From: Zygnema cylindricum
Lineage: Eukaryota; Streptophyta; Zygnematophyceae; Zygnematales; Zygnemataceae
DNA: 64,000 nucleotides
Assembly: GCA_037447655.1 (NCBI GenBank)
Contig: JBBHKE010002445.1
Span: forward strand, 520,969-584,968
Direction: 5' to 3'
The translations under genes and the position numbers were made by a program. The notes beneath the pieces are model-generated. The model made no database searches. It saw nothing but the letters and a program-made list of their open reading frames with translations, and had not been told where the DNA came from. Numbering within the stretch: position 1 is the stretch's first letter; every line of letters starts with the position of its first letter. This document shows, one piece after another, positions 1 through 9,722 of this stretch.

Positions 1-449
1 TGACTAATAGCCTAAAAACTGCCTGCCGTTCATGGTTCTATTTTAGGACCCGGGCAGTTCTAGGAAAACCATTTGGATGGTTTTTGATGCTCCGTCCGAT
101 GGAAACCACTGAAGGAGAATAATTAAAAGGGAACTAAGTCTGGATCTTTTATGTGTGTAAAGTTGTGAGGGAAATAAAAGATCAGATTAAAGGAAAGTTG
201 AGGATACTTTATGAGTGGATGGAAAAGAGACGAGGTGGATAAAATTTTTGTTCGGATTTATGAAAAGTGGGATGCTAAATATAATGTGTGATTAACAAGA
301 TGCAATATTTATTTCGGGTCATCTAACAAACCTTTTTGAATATAAGGTTATTTACTTAAAGATTTATGAGAAGAAAAGAAAGCAGAAAAAGAAAAGAAAA
401 ATGTATTTCATAGGAGTTGAAAGGAAATTAGACTAGAAAATAAAGGGAG
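1..449. other. Unassigned AT-rich stretch ending in a copia-A polypurine tract
   Basis: No convincing coding frame is visible. The last ~20 bases (GACTAGAAAATAAAGGGAG, 431-449) match the end of copia-A internal regions at 8669-8685 and 55925-55942, so at least the right edge is the 3' end of a copia-A element whose coding part is unrecognisable or lies outside the window. Confidence 0.4.
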
Positions 450-1521
450 TGTTGAAATGTGTGTATTTTCTAGGTCTGAATCAAGGGAAAATTAATAAGA
501 GGAAGTCACCAAAGGTAGCCTGCCTCGTAGTTTTTGGTAGGTTTACCAAAAGGATCTTGACGGGCCCAGGATTTTATCTTGGTACTTGCCGTCCGTCAAA
601 AATCCGATAATCAGTAGCTTTATCCTATAGTCTACGATCAATGCTAGAGTATATAAAGTACGATAATAAAATAAACATGAACGAAGCAATATGGTTCATT
701 AAACTACTTACACGACGGAGTGTACACGGAAATGGATTAGACCGCACGAATTCCAGACCGCACGAATTAACGAAACAAACTTTTATTTAGACGGCCAATA
801 TTAAATGTAGGTCTTCATCGAATGGCCGAGGTGCGAGTCGAGATTCTGGAGTGGGCGACTTGGCGTTTTTGGGCACCGCCACTCCGAATAACACGTGGCA
901 GGATCCAGAAGGATTGCGAGATCTCTGGAACGCGAGATGACAATTCCGGATGTGACAAATGTCACATTATAGTGATGTCTTGCATGGACCGTACAGATAG
1001 TACTCCGTTACCTATACTTTCTTGTACTTTCTTGTACTGTACAGTCTTATGATTGGTCCGTACCTTAGTACTAGGGGGCTTAGAGAAGGGTTTAGGACTT
1101 AGAATAATTTTGGTAGGTAGCTGCCTCTCTCCCTGATTGTATCAGTATAAATAGGCAAACTTTGTTGTTTTATTACAACTCATTTAGTTGGCCATTTTTA
1201 GTGATTCTTTTTGCTGCCGACTCAAGGGAGTCCAAGCTACACAGGGGTGTAGTCGGTCAAAGTTTTTTCTTGCCAGGGTGGTTGTATTTCTAAGGGAAAG
1301 TCAAAGTGGGTGAATGTGTCCAAAACTCAAATTATAACTTTGCATTTTGTGGTGGAACTGGGCACACAAAAAGTCTTATTTCACAAGGGTGAAGCTATAT
1401 TGGGGTTTTGATTGTCAAGGGGTCAGTCATTTGGGTTTGTATCAACTTTGAGTCAGCACTTTCTAGATAAGCTTCTTTGGATCTGCGAATTCTGTGGGGG
1501 AATGGACCCCATAGAGTTTCA
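450..1521 (+). mobile_element. Copia-A LTR a
   Basis: The LTR starts TGTTGAAATG directly after a polypurine tract and ends ...GTTTCA, the same 3' end as the LTR at 53439-54535. It carries the family hallmarks in order: TTTCTAGGTCT block near 466-477, antisense tRNA-like unit (548-634), ACACGTGGC (891-899), GTAC-rich block and ATTGG (about 1000-1050), TATAAATA (1146-1153) and the GACTC/GAGTC hairpin near 1218. Nothing after 1521 resembles a copia-A internal region, so it is a 3' LTR or a solo LTR. Confidence 0.8.
548..634 (-). promoter_or_regulatory. Antisense tRNA-like Pol III-type unit in LTR a (class-II-like)
   Basis: Read on the minus strand: a degenerate A-box around 617-630, a degenerate B-box (GATAAAATCC) and TTTT (548-551) exactly 17 nt after the B-box. 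The same 17-nt spacing occurs in LTRs c, g and j. The boxes are eroded here, so activity is unlikely for this copy. Confidence 0.45.
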
Positions 1522-2163
1522 ACCCCCCCTCACACTCGCGCACATACAAACACACATTTTTTTGACTAACATCTTTTTTTTTGTTTTTTTTAGAAACATA
1601 TTAACATTTTACAAAATTATTTTATAAATCATAATCTCAAACAAGAACGAAATGTATTATCTTTCATTGAAAACTTGTACAAAAACACATAAACAAAGAA
1701 TACTCGTCTCCATGCCAAAAAAACATAAGAAAGGGCCCCAAGGTTTAAACATATTATTCTATAGAATCACTTAATCTATGATCCACGTCAAATACACCTC
1801 TCATCAAACTAAAAATATACATATCACTTAAATGATTAATCCTTTCTAAAAAGTATCATTTTATGCCCCTCTTCGTCACACTATATGAAGATGACAAAAT
1901 CAAAATTTTCTTAATAATGCAAAAGGAATCTAACTCAATCCCATGGTGATGGTTCATCCCCTCTTATCTCTAATTCCATAGAAATTATCGAAAAAAATCC
2001 CGTGCATACGAAATAAAGAGTGAAAGAAGATGAGAGTGAGAATGACAAATTTGGTTGGAAATAGGCAAAAAAAATTAAAAAAATAACAACACGAGTCTTG
2101 CATTCGAATCGGATAAACAAGGAATGAGGGAGAGACATAGAGACAAACAAAGTGAAAGTCAAT
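1522..2163. other. AT-rich region, nothing recognised
   Basis: C-run, T-runs and low-complexity A/T sequence. I see no domain, repeat family or RNA gene that I can support. Confidence 0.5.
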
Positions 2164-2268
2164 TGAGAGGGAGAGAGAGAAGGAGAGCCAGATTGAGACG
2201 GAGAGGAAAAAAGAAAGGAAAAGGGAAAGGGGGAGAGAGAAGGGAAAGAGGCAAATTGAGAGGGAGAG
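2164..2268. repeat. Purine-rich (GGGAGA)-type satellite, left part
   Basis: Nearly pure A/G on the plus strand, built from GAGAGGGAGAG-like units with GCAAATTGAGAGG and CCAGATTGAGACG interspersions. It is the left half of the tract split by the gypsy insertion. The same unit type resumes at 13031. Confidence 0.85.
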
Positions 2269-2747
2269 TGTAACAGGGTTACAGAATTGGGTACTTAGTG
2301 GCTAGAGCTAGGCTACTATAGTTCCGATTTCATAGCAGCGCAGCTGCGATTCCAGACCAGCGCAGCATATCAACCTAGCGGCGTAGCACCTTAGTAGCGC
2401 AGCAGCGTAGCAACGCAGCATAGCAACGCCGCAGAATGTAGATTGAACTGGATAATTCTAGAAGGGAGTTTTGGATAGATCTCGGTTGACCGTGAAGGTT
2501 CATGTGTACAACTGTATAGTAGTAGGTTGACTAGCAGTTAGTTAGTTTAAATAGTCAAGTAGACCTAGTGAATGACACTATTCGAGTAGACCTTCGCAGC
2601 GAGCGCACACCTTGTAATCTCTTCCAAATAATCAAGTGCAACCTTGTCTGTCTGTGCCGTGTACTCCTATTGTTGCTACGGGAAGATCTTTGAGTGTTTT
2701 TCGCTGTGTATTGTGACGTGTTGTGGTGTATTGTTGCCTCTTTTACA
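2269..2747 (+). mobile_element. Gypsy 5' LTR
   Basis: Starts TGTAACAGGG and ends CTCTTTTACA. It pairs with 12543-13030 along its whole length. It contains a GCAGC/GTAGCAAC-type short repeat (about 2334-2442) and a block ending in TTGCCTC. No clear tRNA primer-binding site follows; the bases after 2747 are ACCCCCCAGTGCC. Confidence 0.85.
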
Positions 2748-3375
2748 ACCCCCCAGTGCCTCTACACCTTACCCGGCCTTGCCCTTGGCGCGCGCGGCGC
2801 GCCCAAGCTAGGCCCAAACGCCGCCCGCTGGCCACAAGCACAGAGGACACCAAGGGGGAGGGGGCACGGGGGGGAACACACGGGGGAGCGAAGGGGGCAG
2901 GCAGGCACGAACGGATGCGGGGAACAACAGCCAGGCGGGACGACACCAGGCACGGCCAAATGGGGGGGGGGGTTGGACGGGCAGGGGCTGGGGCGTCGAA
3001 GTTAGACCAAAATAGTGCTAGTGTAGTGTAGGAATGGAGCTAGTGTGGGGCGATAGGCCCGTTCGATTGACGGCCTGTTTGGGAACAGGCAGGCAGCTTG
3101 ATCGGCTGAAGTGGAGCGTAGCGGCTTGGAATGTCTAAAGGCCATTAACTTATCAAGGCCAACAATTGTGAAAGTGGATCAGAAAATGCACAAAAAACCA
3201 ATGAAGATATTTAGGGAAGGGATACGAGGGCATAAAAATATAAATAATAATGTTACCCTACACAAAACACCAAAAACCAGTAAAAAACTAAAAACATTCT
3301 TTTGGAAGGGGTATGAGACTATGAGGGCATAAAGTCCATCGGAAGCCTACAAAAAAAAACACTACAAACCAAGGT
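2748..3375 (+). other. Gypsy leader remnant, GC-rich with G-runs
   Basis: The stretch 2765-3000 is far more GC-rich than the rest of the window and contains G-runs of 5, 5, 7, 5 and 5 near 2861-2902 and a run of about ten G near 2961-2971. It lies where gypsy gag would begin, but the frames here show no Gag domain. After about 3000 the composition returns to AT-rich. Confidence 0.5.
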
Positions 3376-3377
3376 AG

Positions 3378-3434
3378 CCATCACGATATTTTATCATAAT
3401 ATCGGGCCGATATATCGAGGTAATATCGTGATGG
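3378..3434. repeat. Small inverted repeat (13-bp perfect arms)
   Basis: CCATCACGATATT (3378-3390) is mirrored as AATATCGTGATGG (3422-3434). The 31-nt spacer itself holds ATATCG/CGATAT palindromes. It could be a tiny foldback element. Confidence 0.7.
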
Positions 3435-3507
3435 TCGGCTTAACAATATATCGATGTTGGTAGGTCAATAAAAAGGTACATATTGGTTATCGGCAAGAGG
3501 TTATGGC

Positions 3508-3592
3508 TACACCGCCAATCGCTATTAGGATAGAAGTTTCTTTAGCGTATATGAATAATTACCGTGGTTTACGCTAATTAAGAATTTGAAAA
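3508..3592 (+). repeat. MITE fragment related to 30414-30997
   Basis: Starts TACACCGCCAATCGCTATTAG and runs through TTTCTTTAGCG...AATTAAGAATTTGAAAATT, matching the left end of the MITE at 30414. Only the left ~90 bp is recognisable. Confidence 0.6.
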
Positions 3593-3814
3593 TTTTGAAA
3601 AAAAATTGTAACAGTAAAAGCAGATCGAACTTGTTTGTAAAGGGGTATTTAGGTGTTATGAATATAGAGTACTAAATTTGGTGGACGTTCGCGAGAGAAT
3701 CGCGCGATTTAGAGTCCTATTTCAAAAGATATAGCGATGGGTGTATTTAGGTGACAGCTAGGGGTCAAAATAATAGGTGGGTAACATTGAAACGGGTTAA
3801 GGGTCAAAGTAGAC

Positions 3815-4340
3815 GCGGAATTGCGGAGGACGATTTCGGCGGTTGTGGCCATCGCCACATCGGATGACGCGTGGCGCAATTACATTGGATCGTGGAATCT
3901 CCGGAGATCATGACACCGAATCCGAATATGACATGTGTCGACATTTGGGCCATGTCGTACAATGTTCGTACATAAAGTACACCGGCAATTGTACTTTTGC
4001 GTACGGAACTTTATTCTGATTAGTTCCGTACATCAGTAGATATAGTCTGTGAGAGAGATAGGACTTAGAAAAATTAGGAGATAGGACCCTCTCTCCCAGA
4101 GAGCTTCTGTACAAAAGGTCAACTTTGACCCTCCATAACTTACTGCTCAGGGGAGCAAATTCAGAGATTATTTTTGCTATTGACTCAGGGGAGTCTTGCC
4201 TTCACAGAGGTGCAGGTGGTCAGAGTTTTTGTCTGCCAGGGTGGTAGTTTTTTTTGCTGAAACACAAAGGGGTCAGGATTATCCTAGAGGCTTCTTGGAA
4301 GCTGTCCACTCTGAGGACTTATGGAGGTCTCAGAGTTTCA
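3815..4340 (+). mobile_element. Copia-A LTR b (5' LTR of the nested element, truncated)
   Basis: Matches LTR c (8686-9722) from about 'GATTTCGGCGG' rightwards and ends GAGTTTCA just before the primer-binding site. The U3 half, including the tRNA-like unit, is missing. The promoter-side elements remain: GCGTGGCG, GTAC block, GGTCAACTTTGACC (4117-4130). Confidence 0.8.
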
Positions 4341-4355
4341 GGTTATGGGCCCACC
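4341..4355 (+). promoter_or_regulatory. Primer-binding site for half of initiator tRNA-Met
   Basis: GGTTATGGGCCCACC lies directly against the LTR end (CA). Its complement GGTGGGCCCATAACC is the anticodon-arm segment of plant initiator tRNA-Met as I remember it (linear nt 25-39). This is the priming mode known for Drosophila copia, not the usual 3'-CCA end. Confidence 0.75.
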
Positions 4356-4403
4356 CTCTAGGTACCAATCTTTAATGGAACTGGATTCATATACTGGGAA
4401 AGT

Positions 4404-5469
4404 ATGATGATAGGAGCTCTATGCGAAAAAAGGTTTTGGGGGATAGTGAGTGGACGGTTGGGACGTCCATCAAGTCTTGGAATTCCTCCAGGGTTTGGAG
4501 GAAGCAGATTCACCAGGAAAGAGGATCCACCTTCAACGGAGGAAACAAAAGAAGGAGAGGTGGTGGACAAAGGAAAGGAGAAGGAGACGACCACACCAAT
4601 AGCAACTGGTTCGGCATTCATGTCACCTATTCCGAGGAACGAGGAGAATGATACTGAAACCTGGGACTTCAACAATATGGCGGCAAAGCACTTCATCCTA
4701 CGCCATCTCACTCAAGGACTTGCATGTCCTCATTTGCAGGTAGAAAGGGCATCCGATCTTTGGATGGCTCTCATAGAGATGTACCGAAGTGGTACGATTC
4801 AGCAACAACAGTTGGCTGATCAGAAAGTTAAGGAGTATGTATACAAAGGGGAAATATGTTGGATTTTTGCAATGAGCTTGCTACACTCTTCATGGAGCTA
4901 CACAGTGCGGGAAAAGATTTTAGTGAAAAAGAAAAGGTTAACTGTTTACTGATGAAGTTACCTAATGAGTTCGAGACATAGTCAACCGTGTGCAAGACTT
5001 GCCGGACTCAAGGTGGATATGGAACTCAGTGGTAAGGATGATTCTCGTTTGAGAGAATATAATTGAGATCCGAAGGGGAGGAAAGAGTGGCCAAGCCTTG
5101 GCAATAGCGACTGATTGGAGGAACAAGGATTCCTGAAAACCGGTCGAAAACTATTGGGGTAGGGAGCAGAAAAAACAGGCCGACGCGTTCGAACCTAGGG
5201 CTCCCAAAGGTTTATGTCATTTTTGTAAGAAACCGGGGCACTATATGGCAGAGTGCACTAAGCTAACCGAGCTTCGGTTAAAGGAGGGGCAGATCGGTGG
5301 TACCCTGAGAGGAAAGAAAAAGGCCCTTGTCACAGAGGTACTTGAGGCGGAATCCGAGGACGAGGACGATGAGCTCCTTTTGATTGAGGAGTTGGAGGCG
5401 AAAAATGAGGTCGAAATTCCACGAATGCAGAAATGTGCTTACGGTGGATTGAAAGGTGAAGCACGCTAG
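4404..5469 (+). pseudogene. Copia-A gag (UBN2-type) with CCHC zinc knuckle, broken
   Basis: Gag packages element RNA in virus-like particles. The first frame (from ATG 4404; an in-frame stop lies just upstream in the primer-binding region) gives the motif NMAAKHFILRHLTQGL and the UBN2-like LWMALIEMYRSGTIQQQQLADQKV. Frame breaks follow near 4830-5240. The C-terminal piece carries CHFCKKPGHYMAEC, a C-X2-C-X4-H-X4-C zinc knuckle (about 5217-5258), then an acidic stretch. The related Gag at 52196 confirms the order. The reading frame ends at a TAG where the related copy at 61350-61592 has Trp, immediately before protease. Confidence 0.85.
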
Positions 5470-5796
5470 ATTGTAGATTCAGGTGCCTCCATACACATGT
5501 GTAAGGATAGACACCTGTTCACTAAGATAAAAAAGATTACCAACGTAGGGATAGAGTACGGAGATGGGAGGATAGTCACCACTACTCTTGTGGGATCAGT
5601 AGATTTGAAAGTGTTAGTAGAATGAAAGACATCCATATTAACATTCTCCGATGTATTGTTTATTCCAGAGCTGAACAAAAATCTTATCTCTACATCTCTA
5701 TAAGATGATAAGGGTTTTTTCACTAGCATTAGGGAAGGAGTCTTTACTGCTAGTTTTGAGGAGGATGTCTATTTCATTGCTGAGAAAGGTAGACAT
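5470..5796 (+). pseudogene. Copia-A aspartic protease, broken
   Basis: The protease core IVDSGASIHMCKDRHLFT (D-S-G-A-S in place of the common DTGAS) is followed by GDGRI and SDVLFIPELNKNLIS. In-frame stops interrupt the frame near 5622 and 5701. It would cut the Gag-Pol polyprotein in an intact copy. It sits in the copia order gag-PR-IN-RT-RH. Confidence 0.8.
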
Positions 5797-5799
5797 GGG

Positions 5800-7011
5800 A
5801 TGTTTAGGCTGATCTTAAGTAATGAAAAGAAGAAATTTTATTATACTGGTGTTCATGATATTATGATGTGGCATAAGAGGCTTGGGCATGTGAATCTAGA
5901 TAAGTTAAGAGAGATGAAAAAGATGGGAGTGGTGGAAGGGATTCAGTTCAGTGAGAATGATGATATTAGTGATTGTAGTGGATGTGCTCAAGGTAAATCA
6001 CACAGATTACCCTTTTCTAAAACAGCCACCTATAAGGGAGAAAAAAATCTAGATCTAGTACACACATATGTTTGGGGACCGGCTAGAGTGCCCTCACCGG
6101 GGAGGAAGAGATTTATGATGACTATAACTGATGATTGGTCTCGGTATTCCCGGGTGTATTTTTTGAAAAACAAGTCAGAAGCTAGGATTGTTTTAGACAA
6201 TATAAAGCATGGAGCGAATAACTCCATGAAACTCCAATCAAAAGAGTAAGGAGTGACAATGGTGGGGAGTATACTTCTAACGAGTTTGAGGATTTTCTGA
6301 GGGAAGATGGAGTCCAACACCAAAAGACAGTTCTAGAAAACCTGGAATAGAATAGGGTAGCTGAAAGGTTAAAAAGAACACTAAGTGAGAGTGCTAGAAG
6401 TATGTTGTTAGATAAAAAGATAGGAAAAAAGTTTTGGGCAGAAGCAATGAACTGTGCTAATTACCTCAAAAATAGAGTTCTTACTTCACTTATAAAAGAT
6501 CAAACACCAAATGAAAGATGGACAGACCGAAAACCAGACATATCTCACTTAAAGGTTTTTGGTAGTCAAGTATTGAGTCTAGATACTGATCGGTCTAATT
6601 GGAAGCTAGATCCTAAAGGAAAACCGGGATACTTATTAGGATATGATGAGGATGTTAAAAGATATTGAGTTTATGATCTAAAAAGGGAAGATATAATGTT
6701 AGGAAAACATCTAGTAGTTATGGATGAAGGAAAATATGTGGATCCCTTCAAGTATACAAAGTCAATAAAAATCAGATTTGAGTCACAAAATTTCGATGAG
6801 TTTGAGCTTCCAAACTATCCAGGTTTTAGAGAAGATGACATTCTTGCAGGTACAAATCAAACCGAAAAGGACTCGGCTGCGGAAACTCCAGTGACAACTC
6901 TACCCGAAGCGGAAGACGTGGTGGAAATTGTGTGGAATCGAAGGGTAGGGGAGAAGCCGAGATTGTTCGAAAGAATCCATGAGAACCATCTATAACGGCC
7001 ACCGATTTTGA
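5800..7011 (+). pseudogene. Copia-A integrase, broken
   Basis: The GAG-pre-integrase and HHCC region MWHKRLGHVNLDKLREM...CSGCAQGK is clear (about 5868-5995). The first catalytic Asp is replaced: the usual T-D-V-W-G-P reads T-Y-V-W-G-P near 6062-6079. The second Asp (RSDNGGEY, near 6255) is present in a shifted frame. The region normally carrying the Glu reads with a stop (near 6348). The C-terminal part HLKVFGSQVLSLDTDRSNWKLDPKGKPGYLLGY is well preserved. A stop near 6666 and a frame change near 6994 follow. It cannot encode an active integrase. Confidence 0.85.
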
Positions 7012-7036
7012 GGGAGGAAGGAGAAGTAGCAAAAGA

Positions 7037-7745
7037 TTGAAAGAAAAACAGGCTAATAACAAGGTAACAAAACTATCTCATCAAGATGAACCTCAGACTT
7101 TAAGAGAAACGATGAATTTTCCAAAAAGGAACCGGTGGAAGACAACCATCAATGAGGAGATGGCCTCAATTATGGCAGCCAATACTTGGGAGCTGGTGGA
7201 TTGTCCACCTAAACCGAAAACCAATCGGTTGTAAGTGGGTTTTCAAATTAAAACTGAACCCAGATAACACAATCGAACGCTACAAGGCCAGATTAGTGGC
7301 AAAAGGATTTACACAAAAGGAAGGAATTGACTACGAGGAAACCTTTGCCCCGGTGGTCAGATTTCCCTCCATCCGCATACTTCTCAGTTTAGGAGCGGCG
7401 GAAGACATGGAAGTGCATCAGATGGACATCAAGACAACCTTTTTGCATGGAGAATTGGAAGAGATCTTCATGCGACAACCCCAAGGTTTTGTGGAGGAAG
7501 GAGAGGAGAGTAAGGTATGCCGGCTGATTAAATCTCTTTATGGTTTGAAACAGGCACCTCGAAAATGGAATAAGAAGCTTGATGAGTTTCTTACCGGTTT
7601 GGGATATATTCATATCAGCTCAGATCACTTAATCTATGTTTTCGAAGATGAGGAAGGTTTTATATCTATTGCAATTTATGTTGATGATTTGCTTGTTTTA
7701 AGTAAATCAATGGAAAAAATTAACAAACTTAAAAACCGATCTTAA
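7037..7745 (+). pseudogene. Copia-A reverse transcriptase, nearly intact but frameshifted
   Basis: The RT core runs from W-x-x-A-I-x-x-E-M-like residues (near 7137) through KARLVAKGFTQKEGIDYEET, MDIKTTFLHGELEE (first catalytic Asp) and the IAIYVDDLLVLS box (about 7669-7704) with the YVDD pair. One frameshift near 7227 separates the N-terminal 65 residues from the rest, and a stop follows at 7743. Of the Pol domains in this copy it is the best preserved. Confidence 0.9.
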
Positions 7746-8672
7746 GGGGAGATTTGAAATGAAGGATATGGGAGAAGCAAGATATATTTTGGGAATTCAA
7801 GTAGAGAGAGACCGAAAAAGGAAAATTATAAGACTGACTTAAAAGGAAGCAATAGGGAACATGCTTGAAAAACTTCAAATGGATAAAGCTAATAGTTGTA
7901 CAACTCTAATAGAGTTGAAGAAGGGAAGTGAGGGGAGTGAGGAAGAAGGAGTCATAGTCTTAGACGAGGAATTATCTCCTGATGAACAGAAGTTCATGCA
8001 GACTATTCCTTACAGGCAAGTAGTGCGAAGTCTAATCTACTTTATGAATTGTACCCGGCCGGATTTAGCTGCAGCTGTGGGAGTGCTGAGTAGAAGTCTA
8101 AATGCTCCCACTAAGAAGGATTGGGAGGCAGCTAAGAGAGTCCTTAGATATTTGGTCGGAACTAGGGATCTATGGTTGCATTTGGGTGGGGAAAATATTG
8201 ACATCACTACCTGGAGTGATCCAGTTATGGTGATGCTCCGACGAGGAGATGCACTTCTGGATATGTATTATATGTGGGTGATTTGGCTTGCTGTTGGAGT
8301 AGCAAACAGCAAAAGGTTATTGCTCAGTCCACCGTGGAGGCTGAATATATGGCCTCTTGCTCTGTTGTAAAAGAATTGATGTGGGTCAAGTCTTTGCTTG
8401 GTGAGTTTGGGCATCTTAAGAGTGGTGTGCAAAAAATATTTTGTGATAATCAAGCAGCAAATGCTATTTCTGCCAATCCTAAACATCATTTTAAAGCCAA
8501 ACATATGGACATTAGACTCAGCTTTGTTAGAGAGAAAGTAGAAAATAAAATAATCATTTTAGAGTACCGACCAGATAGTGAGATGGTAGCTGATATGATG
8601 ACCAAACCTTTGCCTTCCCCTAAGCTAATTTTCTGCAGGGAGAAGTGTGGTCTGAAATTAAAGATTGACTAG
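7746..8672 (+). pseudogene. Copia-A RT connection and RNase H, frameshifted
   Basis: Continues with FEMKDMGEARYILGIQ, then PYRQVVRSLIYFMNCTRPDL and RVLRYLVGTRDLWLHLGG. RNase H follows: TTWSD, then a frame change at about 8225-8270, then STVEAEYMA (catalytic Glu), KELMWVKSLLGEFG, CDNQAA (Asp) and ADMMTKPLPSPK. The end at TAG 8670-8672 and the polypurine tract 14 nt later fix the 3' end of the element. The same C-terminus recurs at 55435-55929. Confidence 0.9.
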
Positions 8673-8675
8673 AAA

Positions 8676-8685
8676 ATCAGGGGAG
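8676..8685 (+). promoter_or_regulatory. Polypurine tract of copia-A
   Basis: ATCAGGGGAG lies immediately before the 3' LTR start TGTAGAAATT. It primes plus-strand cDNA synthesis. The equivalent at 55935-55942 is AAGGGGAG. Confidence 0.8.
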
Positions 8686-9722
8686 TGTAGAAATTAATGG
8701 TTTTAAAAGTAACTTCTAGGTCTGAATAGAAATAAAGAAGCCGAGGCAGTCTACCTCTAACTTCTCTCTCCAACTCTCAAACTTGTCGCAGTCACTGAGA
8801 AATTGGAGAGGAAGCTAGAGCCATGGCTACCTAGGCTATCCTGAGGTTTACGGGAAATTTATATTAGTAAGGGTTTTATTTATTTAAAATGTATGTGGCG
8901 GCGACAGGAATTGATCCTTGTACCTACCGGCCGGCAGACAGGAAATAGCCGGTAGCCTTAGTCGTTAAGTCTAGGATTAATGATACGTAGTATATAGTTT
9001 GATAATTATTTAAATACATACACGTACGATAAATCATTTAATTGTCATAGATTACGGGATACATAGATCCGGTAATATATAAAGTACGGATTACGGTACG
9101 GACTAGAAATCAATACCGCGCATTTGTTTCGTAAGTGAAACAAATACCGCTCATGTATTTATTACGGCTACGATTAAATCCGAATTTAATCGGACGGCCG
9201 CAATTAGCGCCGAGATCGCGGTGGAGGATTTTGGCGGTTTGTGGCCATCGCCACATCGGATAACGCGTGGCAAAATTACGTTGGATCGTTGAATCTCCGG
9301 AGATTATGGCACCGAATCTGGATATGACATGTGTCGACATTTAGGGCATGTCGTAAATGTCCGTACCTAAAGTACACCGGCAGCTGTATTTTTGCGTACG
9401 GAACTCAATTCTGATTGGTTCCGTACATCAGTAGATAGAGTCTGTGAGAGAGATAGGACTTAGAAAAACTAGAAGATAGGACCCCCTCTCCCAGAGAGCT
9501 TCTGTACAAAAGGTCAATTTTGACCCTCCATAACTTACTGCTCAGGGGAGCAAATTCAGAGATTCTTTTTGCTATCGACTCAGGGGAGTCTTGCCTTCAC
9601 AGGGGTGCAGGTGGTCAGGGTTTTTGTCTGCCAGGGGTCAAAAACACAAAAGGGTCAGGATTATCCTAGAGGCTTCTTGGAAGCTGTCTACTCCGAGGAC
9701 TTATGGAGGTCTCACAGTTGCA
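8686..9722 (+). mobile_element. Copia-A LTR c (3' LTR, about 1.04 kb)
   Basis: Begins TGTAGAAATT and ends CAGTTGCA. It is collinear with LTR g (55943-57000) and, in its right half, with LTR b. It contains TTTCTAGGTCT-like sequence, CCATGGCTACC, the antisense tRNA-like unit, CGCGTGGC in place of the ACGTGG core, GTAC block, GATTGG, GGTCAATTTTGACC (9512-9525) and the two CTC/GAG hairpins. Gypsy integrase starts at the next base, so this is the right edge of the nested insertion. Confidence 0.9.
8886..8972 (-). promoter_or_regulatory. Antisense tRNA-like Pol III-type unit in LTR c (class-II-like)
   Basis: On the minus strand: TTAACGACTAAGGC (D-arm/A-box position), a variable-arm-like CTGCCGGCCGG, B-box-like GGATCAATTCC with flanking stem bases, then TTTT (8886-8889) 17 nt later. 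The A-to-B distance (44 nt) equals that in LTR g. Confidence 0.55.
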
